Positions 23,301-35,275 of a DNA stretch of 64,000 nt are shown here, in pieces. A program made the translations under genes and the position numbers. Source of the DNA: Apophysomyces variabilis (lineage: Eukaryota; Mucoromycota; Mucoromycetes; Mucorales; Mucoraceae); contig MZZL01000392.1 in assembly GCA_002749535.1 (NCBI GenBank), positions 191,229 to 255,228 of the forward strand, in the 5' to 3' direction. Every line of letters starts with the position of its first letter. The first letter of the stretch is position 1. The notes below the pieces were generated by a model, which did no database searches, had not been told where the DNA came from, and saw only the letters and a program-made list of their open reading frames with translations.

Positions 23301-24544
23301 TTTCATGCGTTAGGAGCTGTAGGGCAAGCAAAGGAAAAAAAAAGGCAACAGATCATTGACGTCTTTCGGAAATTTAACGCAAGCGCATTGTCCGTTTTGG
23401 GAGAATGGGTGACGCCTTCCATTCCCTACTTTATCACGACCGGTGGATGGGCGTCGCCCTTGTCTGGGAACAACGGCAATGCTATGTTCTCGTTTAAACT
23501 TTTTTTTCTTCTTTATTCTTTAAATCAATATATTAAATCACATCAGATTGAGTCCATGGAGCTCACCAAACCAATAAGAGGTAATTTACAGAGTGTTGCC
23601 ATGCAACCAATAGAATCTCCCAAACTTTTTTTTTGGCAAATGCATAGGATACAGCTTGGATGACCTCTACAAGCAGGTCTCGACATTTAGTGTCTTTTTT
23701 AATAGCAAGCAAAAAATAAATAGGATCAAGCTGCATGATACAAAATCATACGAGGAAGGATAAACAACGCTTATCCAATAAAGTAAACTAGAGCATCATA
23801 ACAAGTAAGCATGAATAGACCTGCATTATTTCCCAATTTTGTATTGAAAGAAAGGGAAAGCAAGCAGCATTTATCTCAGAAAATCAGAACGATTAAATGG
23901 AAGGGATACCACTAACAATTTAGCTTGAGAACAAAAAAAGCCAAATCAATTCGGCTTTTGCCTCGGATACAATTCGTTGAAGTGGGAATAGATTACCCTT
24001 TTTTCCACTTTGTATTGAATGTACATGAGATTTCCCATGCTTTTTTACTTTTAATTTTTTTTTGGACGAAATGAATATAGCGCATAATCGAACCATCCAT
24101 GAGAGGAATTTTTTAATGTGAATCTAATATCATATCATAAGGAGAGGAAACCAAAAAAATGCAAAACAAAAACAAAGAAGAAAAAACAGAAATAAAATGT
24201 CATACTAATGTACACTATGGATTAAGATGGTCGCAAGGTTAAAAACAATGAGTTGGGAACACTCAAAGAAATAAAAAAAGAAAGAAACAGTGAAAATTAG
24301 CGTAAAAAAAAAAGAGAGAGAGAGAGAGAAAGGAAATGGCTGCCAAGACATACAGAGGAGAGAGAGAGAGAGAGAAAAAGAAAACGAATAATATACACAT
24401 ATGGAGAGAGTGTGTGTGTGTGTTGAAACAATAAGGTTGAGCCAAGATAGAAAGAAATCTGGGGTAAGAGATAAAGAAAGCGCAGCGAAAGAAAAACGGG
24501 GTTAATGATGATAATGATGATGATGATGGATAATGGGAATGATG

Positions 24545-24584
<40 letters not shown>

Positions 24585-24768
24585 AAGCTGCAGTTAGAAC
24601 GAGAAAAACAGATGATAATATAATATATAGAGGGGATACACGCAAATGGTCAATGTTATATATAGGAATCCACGGCCGAAGAAAAAAGAAAGAAAAGAAT
24701 TCAGGTATTTTTGGGCTATATTGCAGAAAGTTGGTCCTTCTTTTTTTCTTCTTTCTTTTCTTCCCCAT
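20372..24768. other. Long gene-poor region
   Basis: About 4.4 kb. Open frames are short, low in complexity and without recognised motifs on both strands. The right part (from about 24 kb) is rich in simple repeats and probably includes the 3' UTR of the homeobox gene. Confidence 0.4.
24304..24576. repeat. Cluster of simple repeats, including A28
   Basis: GA runs at about 24313-24329 and 24359-24375, a TG run at about 24411-24421, a GATGAT stretch at about 24506-24528 and a 28-base A homopolymer at 24549-24576. On the coding strand of the homeobox gene the last would be a T-run about 200 bp beyond the stop codon. Confidence 0.85.
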
Positions 24769-25974
24769 TTATCGCATGGCTAAGGAGTGTTGGTTGCCAT
24801 AATCAAGGTTTGGCAGCTTGGTACGTCGAAAAACAACCCGACGTGTATTGTCCGGTTGATAAGATTCTATTAAGGAAAGAAAGAGAGAGAGAGATTTAGG
24901 AACTTTCTCTATTGGTTTCACAAAAAGGGTTTTGAGTTTTTACCTGAAAAACCTTGATAAGCATAAATATCCAGTTGCCGTCTCTTTTTCTCGATATGAG
25001 CTAAATCAGGACAGATCATCCATTGCGCATGGAGATTTTCAGACTCTAACATAGGCTGCAAAATCCGACGACGTGCGTTGATAAACCAATTACTGATTTG
25101 GTTCATGGTCAATCCCGTACGGCGAGCAAGCTCCATTTTCTCCTTTTCGGTTGGATACGGGTGCTTTTTATGTTGGATCAACCATGTCTTAAGAAATTCG
25201 GTCACTTCTTTGGGAAGGTTGCCGCGACGTCTTTTTTTCAAATCTTTCATAGGAAAGCAAGAAGTAGAAGTAGCAGCAGCGCCGGAAATGGGCAATGCAT
25301 GGTGCATTTGTTGCTGTGGTTGCTGTGGTTGCTGTTGTTGTGGTTGTTGTGGTTGTTGTGGCGGTGGCACAACGGTGGGCATGGTGATATGATGATTCTC
25401 CACGTAAGACGGGAGATACTCAGGTAGGGCGTTGCCAAGAGGTGGCGTTGCCATAGGTTTTTGAACGCCGGCAGGCAACATGTTTGGCGATCCATCGATG
25501 GTCGAAAAGCTGTCACCACTCGTGCAACTCGAATTCGAGGATGTACTCGATGTTGAAATGCTTGGTGAAACCTCAAGTTCTTGTTGTTGCGTAAAATGAT
25601 CTATAGATTGCAAAAGAAAAAAATTTGTTTTTGGCGTGAATTTCACAGACTACCAAAAGGGTAGTAATATTGATAACTTACTCAGTGATTTGGACAACAC
25701 AGATTTGGCTGATGTCCAGAGCAGAGCGTTACGTTCCAACATTTCATTAGTTCGTTCTCGGTGTTGATTGATCAAATAACGCTGTTGCATTGCATCTGCT
25801 GTTTCAGATGAAGATACAAACGAATTCGAGGCACAATCGTTGAAAAGAACCAAAGGACGAAATGTTTGTGACTAAAAACAAGATGTTGATGTTTAGTATT
25901 CTTGCATATTCTAAATAGGTTGTTATGTTTTTGCTGATTGGCAAAAACAAATGGCGTACCTTTGAGAAATTCAT
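24769..25974 (-). CDS. TALE-class homeodomain transcription factor (319 aa)
   Basis: Exons 25974-25960, 25871-25682, 25600-24944 and 24866-24769 join in phase into 319 aa; exon 1 codes for only five residues (MNFSK). The homeodomain spans about residues 190-251: basic [12 protein letters not shown], the three-residue TALE loop (HPYPT) between helices 1 and 2, and recognition helix [13 protein letters not shown]. Upstream are Ser/Thr-rich and Pro/Gln-rich stretches (runs of PQQ). The last exon adds a basic tail ([15 protein letters not shown]). Fungal relatives with WFINARRR include Cup9/Tos8-type regulators; the target is unknown. The 3'-most intron was found because its 77 bp remove an early stop and keep the frame open to LAMR-stop. 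Confidence 0.88.
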
Positions 25975-28673
25975 GGGTAAAAAGGAAAAAGAAGGTAAAA
26001 GAAAAGAAACAAAAAGTTGTGTTTAAACCAAAAGTAAGAGTGGAACAAAAAGAGGATGATGAGAAATGTTGTAGAAAAGAAAGAGAAGAGGCAAATCGGG
26101 GCATGGTTTTATACCTATGGGCAAAGGAAAAAAAAATTTGAGTAACATACGGTGCCCAAGTACTCTTTGATTATTTTTTTCCCTCTACTGCCATGATAGC
26201 TTTGTAATAAAAAAGTGTTGTTCCATAATTGGACAGTGCAAAAGAACATACATGGAATCATGGGGCTTTCAACAGAAGATGGGTTTTCCTTATGCACACG
26301 CTAGGAAATAGAGTTGGAGTCCACAACATTTTACTGTATTATTTGGCCAACGGTTTTAGTTTACTCAAAATGATGTGGGTCTTCCCCCCTTGTTCATTGA
26401 GACAGAAACAATCTCTCCCCCAATTCTCCTTTCTCTGTGGATAAGCTCCCTCCTTACCAAATATGCCCCTACCTCAAAACTATCACCCGTTATTCATACA
26501 CAATGAAACGATCCGTTTTTTTTTACTCAGTTTCAAGTGCTTTTCCTCATTGTAACAAAAACGATATTGCAAGTCTGTCTCATTCAAAAAAGAAACACAC
26601 CTCCAAACTTAGACATTATGTTTGCTATCTATTCATTAAGATGTCAATTATTTTCAGTAATCAAAATATGCTATAGCACAGACAACTCTAGTTTACTTTA
26701 TTCTTTATTCAATAATTTTTTTTTCTAAGTTTTCTTATACAGATGACGGCTTTCGTCATTGGTTAACTAAATTGGGTATGACGATTTAAAGCCGTATGCA
26801 CTTGGCATTGGCAAATAGGGGACTAATATAATAGAAATAAAGAAGCGAACAAACAATGTAGATAAAGAACGAGAAAGAAAAAAAAAGTGTACGACATCAG
26901 TGAGCGCGTGCCGATGAAAAGGGGAGATAGAGAGAAAGAAAGGGGAACCGGAGGAGATAGTGATAGACACAAAAAGAGAGAGAGAGCGAGACAGAGAGGA
27001 GAAGAAGAAGGGTCAAAGGGAAGATGTAAAGTTGTCCCGAATTTACCCTTACGTAGTAGCAGTTTTTTTTTCTTTCCTTTTCCCTTTTACTCCACTAGTC
27101 AATACTTCGTTTCGGTTGAATAAACCGATGAATAACCTATTTCAATCGGTTACAAATGAAAATGTGCACTGGCCATGTGGACCCCGGCTAAACTCTTCTT
27201 AGTTCACGATTGGTTGTCCGAATAAATTGAAAAATAGTATAACTTAACTTTGAGGTTCATACTTGTTCGCGTTGGGTTTCTATCTTGTTTTATTTGGTTT
27301 TATTCTTAATCAAAGAGAAAAAAAATTAACATGCTTGCCGCTTACAGGGTACGTGAGATTACTGTTGACGGGCGCAACTTAAGAAGGTTTGATGACAAGT
27401 ATACTAGCAAATATTATGAAGGGTTTCCATATATGGATGCAACACAGACTTAAGGGAGGTCAAAGGAAACAGACAAACAAAAAAAAGAGGTAAAAAAGAG
27501 GGAAATCATACATCGACAGAATAGAGTGAATGACGGAAAGGAAGAGAAAGAGAGAGATGTTATACTTTGTCTTTCTTTCTTTCATTCTACCTAGGATTAC
27601 CACTCTCTTTTTCCTTCTTAACAATGTTATGGTACAGTACCGTGTTCTATTTCACCTGTCTAAAAGTAAGTGTTTTGAGTTACCACTTTTGAACACAAAG
27701 TTTTTCTTTTTCTTTATTTTCTTTTGAGCTAACATAAAGTTCACCTCTATTTGAGAGTACTCATTTTGGAGTCTACCTAATCAAAAGAGTCGTACGTATT
27801 TTATGCCGTTTAACTTTTTCGCCCCTTTGCCAAATCCCGTTTACCGCACGTTGCTAGCTTACTTTAGCCGTATATCCCCTAGCGATGTCGTCAATACGGT
27901 ATGTATGGTATAATTTTTTTCCCTCCAAAAAATGACCAATACGTTCTTCTTTTTTTTTCTCCAACTTCCTCCCTTTACTCAATTGCCCCCGGCGCGGGCA
28001 CAATCAACTCTAAGTTGCAAGTATCCCCTCCCCTCCCCCCAAAAAAGAAACTCCAAATGGTTCACTTACAACGACCCAAATACGTTTGAATAAAATGGAC
28101 TTATACAGTAATTCTCCGTTGACTGTCTTCAATGACCACATGGAGACTACCCAAATTCAGGCAATAATAAACTAGTATCAAGGGTTTATGAAAAAAGAAG
28201 AGAAAAAAAAAGTTTTAAAACTGTGGAGGACTAACTATTGTGGTCTATCTCCGGTTTGGGGAAAAAAATGTGAGAAATACAAAAATGACGAATGATTGAG
28301 CATCTGAAAACCTGTATTACACTTGTTGCTTTTTACGTTCTTTTTGTCATTTAGGGATGCAGCTTTTAGATCGTCTATTTTTCTCTTTCTTTGTTTTTCT
28401 TCGCCAAGAACCGCTAATACTAACGCATAAAAAGATCAAGAAGATCAAGATAATAGATGGGCAAAAGAAAAAAAGAAAAAATTTGATTCCAATTTAGCAC
28501 AAAGAAAATGGAATGCAAAGGAGAATGGACAGTGAAAAAGTAGAAAGCTGTCACCTTGGTAACAATGGTATCAATTCATATGAGTTTTCCTTTCCTTCTT
28601 TTGCCTTCTTTAGCCTAACACATTGCAGATCCATATTACAACAATCAGAAAAGTAATTAATTTACATATAATA
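25975..28673. other. Gene-poor intergenic region
   Basis: About 2.7 kb between two minus-strand genes. It should contain the promoter of the homeobox gene (left part) and the 3' end of the kinesin transcript (right part). GA-rich runs lie at 26925-27010. No gene is supported. Confidence 0.4.
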
Positions 28674-31600
28674 CTAAAAGCAAATAAATTTACTCTTTTT
28701 GCTCAGCATATCCTCTAAACGTTTCTCTAATATAGCCCGTGCTCGTTCCGCATTCTCTTTTTGTCTCTTCTCCGAAGCCAACGTGGCCATGACCTTGTCC
28801 ATTTCCGTCTGATGCTGAGTTTTGATTGTCTCTAATTGCTCCCGCAGGTTTTGGATTTCCTTAGCAGAGTCATCTGCTGATGCACCCATTCGATGTTTAC
28901 AATCGCGTAATGCTTCATCCGTTGATCCTAGTTTAGCTTCCAACTGGCTGATCGTACGCTGGTGTAATTTAGCATCCTTCTCAGCAGCCTTCAAGGCGGA
29001 TCGAAGTTCTTGGATACTCTTCTCGTATTGTTCAAATTGTTGTTCATCGCTTGATTCCACTAAACTGATATCGGGAGAAGGTGGCATTGATTGCCGTTTC
29101 TGTCGGTCCGAAGCACATGCTTCTGTGTCACGCATGTCATTCTCATTATCACCCGACTTATCATAGTAAGCATCGGCTCCCAGAGCTTCGGATCGCCGAC
29201 TAGCCAAACTTTGTAAACGATCATTTTCGGATTGAAGGTCAGCAAGCTCTGCTTGCAACACCTGGACTTCGGCACGTCGAATCTCTTGCTGCTCAGACAA
29301 TTGCTTGTCGAGCTCTGCTACACACTCTAATAACTCAGCGTTCTCACGAGAAAGGTCAGATATACGTTCATTGTCACCAGTCAGGTTTCGGATCGTGTCC
29401 AATGCTTTCGCCAGTTGCGCAGACTGATCATCATACTTTTTGACGAGTGCCTCGACATCATCCAATGACAAGCTCTGCGTAGCATTCTTTCGACTAGTAC
29501 TACTATTGTTATTCTCACCAAGCTTGTCCACTCCTTCTTTTTCGCCCAGAATGTCAGTGTTGTCTTTATCCTTCTTGAGCATGGCGATGATACCCTCCAG
29601 TTCTTGGATGCGTTGCCCATGGTTGGTCTCCGCCTCGGTCAGGGTCGTCCGCATGTTGGCCAGGGACCTCTCCAGTTCCTGTGCTCTTGTCTCACCTTTC
29701 TGAGCCACATCCTCCCTACTGGCCAGATCTTGTGACAAATCATTCATTTCCCTGGTCATGCGGCTAACTTCCTTTTCAAGGGCCTCTGATAAACTGGCAT
29801 ACTCTTCCTTTTCATCCTCGAGTCGCTTAATGTCAACTTCAAGCTTGGCCATTCGGTCTTTGTATAATCGAGCAATATCTTCATCATCTGTCGCTTTTGC
29901 AACATTGCTCGAAAACTTGGCTTTTTCTAATTCGTCACGCAGTTCGTTAATCATACGAACATGTGATTCCACTTGTCCACGCAGTGAGCTCAAATGCGTA
30001 TCCTTTTCCTGATTGATCGCTTTCGTACTTTCCAGCTCTTCCTCTAGATCAGCTGCCAGTGACTCCAGTTCCCCAATCAATGCCATGCGTTCATCGTCAA
30101 CACGCTTAGCGTCCTTGAGGGCTGCTTGCGCTGCCTTCAGCTGACGTTCCATTTCACTCATGTTTTTCAACGCGCTCCGCATCTTATCGTCTGGTTTCTC
30201 CTTTTCTGAACGGGATTGCGCCAGGTCAGCAGCTAGTCGCTCGCGCTCCTTCTTTTCTAAGGCCACAAGATTTTCCAATTCTTTCACTCGTGCGTCCGCT
30301 TCCTTAGTCGTTATTGTAGAACGATTCCTTGTTACAGCAAGCTCAGCTTCCAACTGTTCCAATTTCTTTCGTAACTCAGATTTATCGGCTGATGTCTGAT
30401 TCAAGAGCTTCTCCAGCTCTTTGATTCGGTTTTGCATATTGGCCTGTTCAGTGGTCTGCATCTTCTCCATATCTCCTATCTTCTGCAGCAGGTTTTCCTT
30501 TTCATGGCTAGTTTCTGCCAATGTCTTATCCAATTGTTCCTTTAATGACGCCACTTCGTCTCCTGATTTTGTCGTGACCTCAGCTAACCTGATCTCAATA
30601 GTCTTCGCTCTCTTTACTGCTTCCTCTTCTCCATTTATCGCCTCCTTCAACTGTCTTTCCAGGTCAGCAACCCGGCTCGCGGAATCCGTGCCGGCTTTCT
30701 GGGCATCCCCGGTAATTGCACTTATCCTGTTAGCTAACTCTTTGTTTTCAAGCTGGATGGACTGGATCAGTTCTGCCTTGGCGCTATTATCGGCCAAAAG
30801 AATCTGTACCTGACGCTCAGACTCCTTTAGTGACTGATTGGTTTTTTCAAGATCAATTTCGACTTGTTCGGTCCACTTTGATTTGCTATCCATTGCCGAT
30901 TCCAGCTCGCTTGTCCGCAATCGCAAAGCATGAAGTTCTTGAGTCATGGTGGTTTGTTCCTTATCCAGTAAGTCGGTGTCGTGATGAAGTTTGCTTTGGA
31001 GACGCTGTAGCTCTTGATGCTGTTGTTGCATTGCTTGATGGATAGCAGCGTTCTCTGCTTCACATTCCTTCAAGATAACCAATGCATCCCGAAGTTGAGT
31101 TTCAAAAGTAACACGATGTTTCTGCTTCTCCTTCACTTGGTCCTCTAGTTTCGAACTGGTCAACCAGGCTTCAGTCAGCTTAGTCTCTAGCTCTTGTAGG
31201 CGTAATGTGACAGCTTGCATGTCTTTATCTTTGGCCTGTAAAAGTTCCTGATTGTCTTGATTTGTCTTCAAAGCATGTCGTTGTTGTCCTTCCGCAATTG
31301 CAAGCTTATTTTGTAGTTCTTGAAGCTGTAAAGTAACACTAGCTTTTTCTTCGGCTAACGAGGCGTTGAGCTTCTGTAGACCATCCACTTGTTTTTGCAG
31401 TGTATTGAGCTTCATTTCGTAATGCTGCAACTGATCCAGGCCATCATATATAGCTGACTTTTTAGGATCGTCCATCGTGCTTTCAGATTCATAGTGCAAC
31501 ACCACACTTCGATTTCTATCGAGCTCAGCTTGGAGTTTAGCATAGTTGTTTCGAAGTAAGACATAATCCGTTTCGATTTGTGCCAAAATCTTTGCTGTTT

Positions 31601-34600
31601 CTTGAGAAATGGCAGTTTCTTCTTGGGAAAATGATACACGTTCAACTGCTGAATTTTCTGGGTGATTTATAGCCAATGCTTCCACGCTGTTGCTGTGATC
31701 TAGCGTTTGCTGTTCGTCATTGGATGGTCCATGCATGCGTATCTGCTCTGTAAATGTCTTGATATCAAGTCCAAGTCGTCCAATGTAAGCGTTAAGAGAG
31801 TCGATCTGGTTTTGATGCTGGTTCGCAGCAGCTTGTAACTCAGCATTTTTCCCTTCCAGATTAGCAATCTTCTCCAGGTGGGCCTGTCGTTCAAGCCCAT
31901 CGGCTTCCTCCTTTGCACGAGACATTTCTTTACTTAGATTACCATTATCAATTCCCCCACTAGGAAGACTCACTGTTCTTTCCAGCATGTCTACTTGATC
32001 GAGAGCTTCCTGATACCGTTGCAAAACCTCGTCTAATTCTTTAAGCGTCTCTTGATGTTCCTGGTGAACGTGTTGTAGTTCTGTCTGAAGCTGACGTGCA
32101 CGGTTGGATTCTTCATCTGCTCTGTGTTCTGCCAGTTTAAGTGCAAGTGCAAGGGCCGAAGCGTCCGTTTCTTTTTCTTCTGCCAGGCTTTTACGGTACT
32201 CTTGGTTCCGTAGCGGAGATTTCGCTTTCTGTTCTTGTGTTGACACCGACTGTTTCTCTTTCACTTGGACAGAATCATTAACTGTTGGCTGTTCTGTTGA
32301 AGAAGCGTTGGATGATAATGAATGGAAACGCTTTAATTCATTTTTCAATTTGTCACGCTCTTTTTCGACAGATTCGTATTTGATCTTAAACTCGTCCAAT
32401 TCTTTCAAGATCAATTTTTCGGTATTATTGTTACTTGCTTTTTTCAGCTGTTCTCGCAGTGATCGGTTGATTCTTGCGCTTCCAAGCATCTTTTCTTCCA
32501 ATTCTTCCACTCCTTTGGACAGTTTTTCCTTCTCTGATTTACTTGCTGCCAATTCCTTTTCCAAATGAACTATGTACTGTTCTGTGTTTTCATCGGTTTC
32601 TTTGAATTTCATAATCTTGTTTTTAAGGTCTGTAAGAAGATCTTGATCTCTTTTGGCAGCCTTTGCGGATTCCATCAGTTTGCTTTCCAGTTCATGGATA
32701 TAGGACTCGTTATTTTGCTCCCTTTCAGATATCTTAGTTAATTGTAATTGTAGATTCATGATAGTCTGTGTCTGATTGTCGATCATCAACTCATACTGCT
32801 CCATCTTATTTTGTTGTTCCTCAAACCCGATATCAGAATGTTGCAGAGCTGCCCGCGCGACGGCAAGTTCTGACTCGAGTTTGGAAATGCTTTTTTCGTA
32901 TTCTTCAATAACAGGCTCAACGAGATGTTGGAAATCATTATCATCTGCGGCACGAAGTTGCTCCTCTCTTTTACGGATGGATTCCATCTTCCGAACGCGT
33001 TTCAGCTCGGCCTCAACCACTTTATTTCGTTCCCTTGTTACAGATGCTTCACCATCTAGCTCCTCAACTTGGCGTTGTAAATCAGCTATGACCATACGTT
33101 GTTCATGGTATAATTGATCCATATCTGCACTGGGTGCTGCTGGCGTTGAGTCGATCTCATCCTGTTCTCTCCCAAGGTGACCGGCATTGATACCAGATTT
33201 GAACAGGCGGAGTTCATTTTTAAGTTTGGCGATCATGCTTCGGAGCAATTCCAAATTATCCGTCGTCATCCATTCTTCCACTTCATTTCTTTCAACCTTG
33301 TTTTTAATGTTACGTGCGCGATTAGCATATTGAAGCGTGTTAAGGGTTTCCGAAATGTTATGACCAGCCGGACTAGCGCAAGCTATCATCAATGTGGTCG
33401 CGCTTCCACCCAGTGAGTCTTGTAGTAAACGAGTCAATTTAGAGTCACGATAAGGGATATGTGTGTTTCGTTTGGATGGATCGCCGAGGGCGGAAATAAC
33501 GTTTCCCAAAGCCAATAATCCTGCATTGATATTGATACCTTCTTTTCTTCGGTCCCCTTCCGCCGCTGTGCGCTTTAACTATGAAATATGCAGTATGATC
33601 AGCGCCCACATTCAGTTTTTTTATGCGTATTAGATAAAAAAAAAGGGGGGGGGCAAATGCTTACTCTTTCCGAGCCCGCCAAATCCACGAAATGAAATTT
33701 GGAACTGGTGATGACCCATTCACCGTCTTCAGAGTGACGTTGGTCGTTCATGGCGGATCGTATATTCATCGCACTTGCAGGCCGTTTGCTTTTCATCGAT
33801 ACAGGGCTTTCTGCACGGCTAGTTGGTAATGGCACGGATCCCGGGACCCATTTTTCCTGCTTAAGGGATACCGAAAAAATAGCATGTGATCGGGAAGATT
33901 TTTCGTTCATATCGGTTGCTCCCGTGGCTCTGTTCCGAGTTCCTTGCTCTAGATAACTATAAAAATGGTTTATAAGCGCTGGGTTGTATAACACTTGAAT
34001 TTACGTACAATAAGACATCGTCGGTACTATGAACTGACATTTCTTTCACGCCTGTCCAATAAATGTGTCCTTTCGTGTCTTCTCGTATGGTAACAGGCGG
34101 TCTTTCGCTTGGTGACGAAGCATTCAGCAAATCATTAAGTTCTTCGTTATAGATTTCAACGAACGAGACTTTGATGGAGAACTTATGCTGAGGTTGTCCA
34201 TTGTAATTCGTATTATTGCTTCGTGGTGAGCTTGACATTCTAGAAGGAGGACGTAAACGACCTCGAGACACGGAAGTGGAAGATGAAATAGATGAAGTAG
34301 GTGATATTGGTCGATTGTCGCTTTGCTGAAGCAAGGAAAAAAGCAATGCCATAGCTCGAGGAACGATGCCTTCGTCTTCCATGCGAGAACGCCCACTATG
34401 CTGTGCTGTTCCCATTGTGTATGTTTTTCCGGAAGATGTTTGGCCCTGCCATCAATCAATCATCGCCCCCTTTGGTGAATACAGCGACTCCTTAAAGATT
34501 CCACACTTACATAAGCAAGGATTGTTACGTTATAACCTGCGTCAAATAATTGATCAATAAAATTGTTGTAAGGAGTTGGTTCATACCGTCTATAAATTTA

Positions 34601-34908
34601 TGTATGAGCTTTTCACCCAGGGCAGAAAATACTTCGCTCTGTTGGCTATCCGGTCCGAACACATAGTCAAACGTAAAGAGTTTGTTATGAGGAACGACTC
34701 GTACAGTATTCTCGTGTAAACTGAGTACATCATCGTTTGAAAGATTGGCAAATCGTGGTTGGGAACGATCTCGATCGGTTAAAGGGCGTATACGAAGGGC
34801 TACAGAAAAAGCAAGTGGCGTAAGAGTGCAAAATTCCAAAGATCGCGATGGGTAAGACAACTTGCCTACTTGCACAGCAGCTGTAGATGGCTGACCGTCT
34901 TTAGTCAT
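28674..34908 (-). CDS. Kinesin-4-type motor with very long coiled-coil tail (1971 aa)
   Basis: Six exons: 34908-34866, 34799-34587, 34536-34511, 34445-34009, 33956-33665 and 33578-28674. An N-terminal motor fills about residues 12-410: P-loop GQTSSGKT (95-102, split from AY by an intron), switch I NEKSSRSH (257-264), switch II DLAGSER (331-337), then [30 protein letters not shown] and [14 protein letters not shown]. These last blocks are typical of the kinesin-4 (KIF4/KIF21/KIF27) group. Two inserts enlarge the motor: a Ser/Arg-rich one after residue 120 and one of about 45 residues between strands 6 and 7. The remaining 1500 residues are nearly continuous heptad coiled coil without an obvious cargo domain. 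Role by family: microtubule plus-end motor or length regulator. The 5' intron is of GC-AG type. Confidence 0.9.
34800..34865 (-). other. GC-AG intron in the kinesin gene
   Basis: The donor reads AG|GCAAGT, exactly the strong consensus of GC-AG introns, and the acceptor is CTGTAG. Removing these 66 bp joins AAVQV to ALRIRPL, giving the usual kinesin first strand. No GT donor in reach gives the right phase. Because 66 is a multiple of three and the intron holds no stop, the unspliced form would also be open (22 extra residues). Confidence 0.7.
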
Positions 34909-35275
34909 TATATGTTTGTATTCTTTTGGAGGCTTGGTATGGTCTATAGAGTTCAAAGGGTATAAAGGAGAGGCTATGCCGGCTATGCCGTTTTGTGTTA
35001 AATAAAGTGGCGTGGACTAAAACGGCCCGTAACAAAGACGCCTCCAAATGAGGTATTTGGTGAATCGCGCGAATTGGGAAAATAGAGAAAGGAAGAAAAA
35101 GTTACGACGGACAAAAGAAGAAAAAGCAAAAAGCCTTATTTCATTTCAATTTTTTTCAGGTAAAGTTACAATTTTCGGCACCAGCAAATCAACTTCTGGT
35201 AACACCAATTAAGAATTGCAAAATTGTGTTGCATCCCTTCACGTGGGGTTGAGCTTTTTATTTACTTAAAAACGC
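34909..35275. promoter_or_regulatory. Intergenic region between kinesin and RPL4 genes
   Basis: 367 bp between the kinesin start and the RPL4 stop, both on the minus strand. It holds the kinesin upstream region. The RPL4 3' UTR continues below 35276 only briefly before other sequence, so termination signals cannot be placed. Confidence 0.35.

Noticed and set aside
24263..24768. Phe/Ser-rich frames on the minus strand
   Set aside because: They are translations of GA, TG and A homopolymer repeats.
28822..33416. Many open frames on the + strand opposite the kinesin tail
   Set aside because: They are antisense shadows: the Leu/Glu/Gln/Lys-rich coiled-coil codons read as Ser/Phe/Leu-rich frames without motifs.
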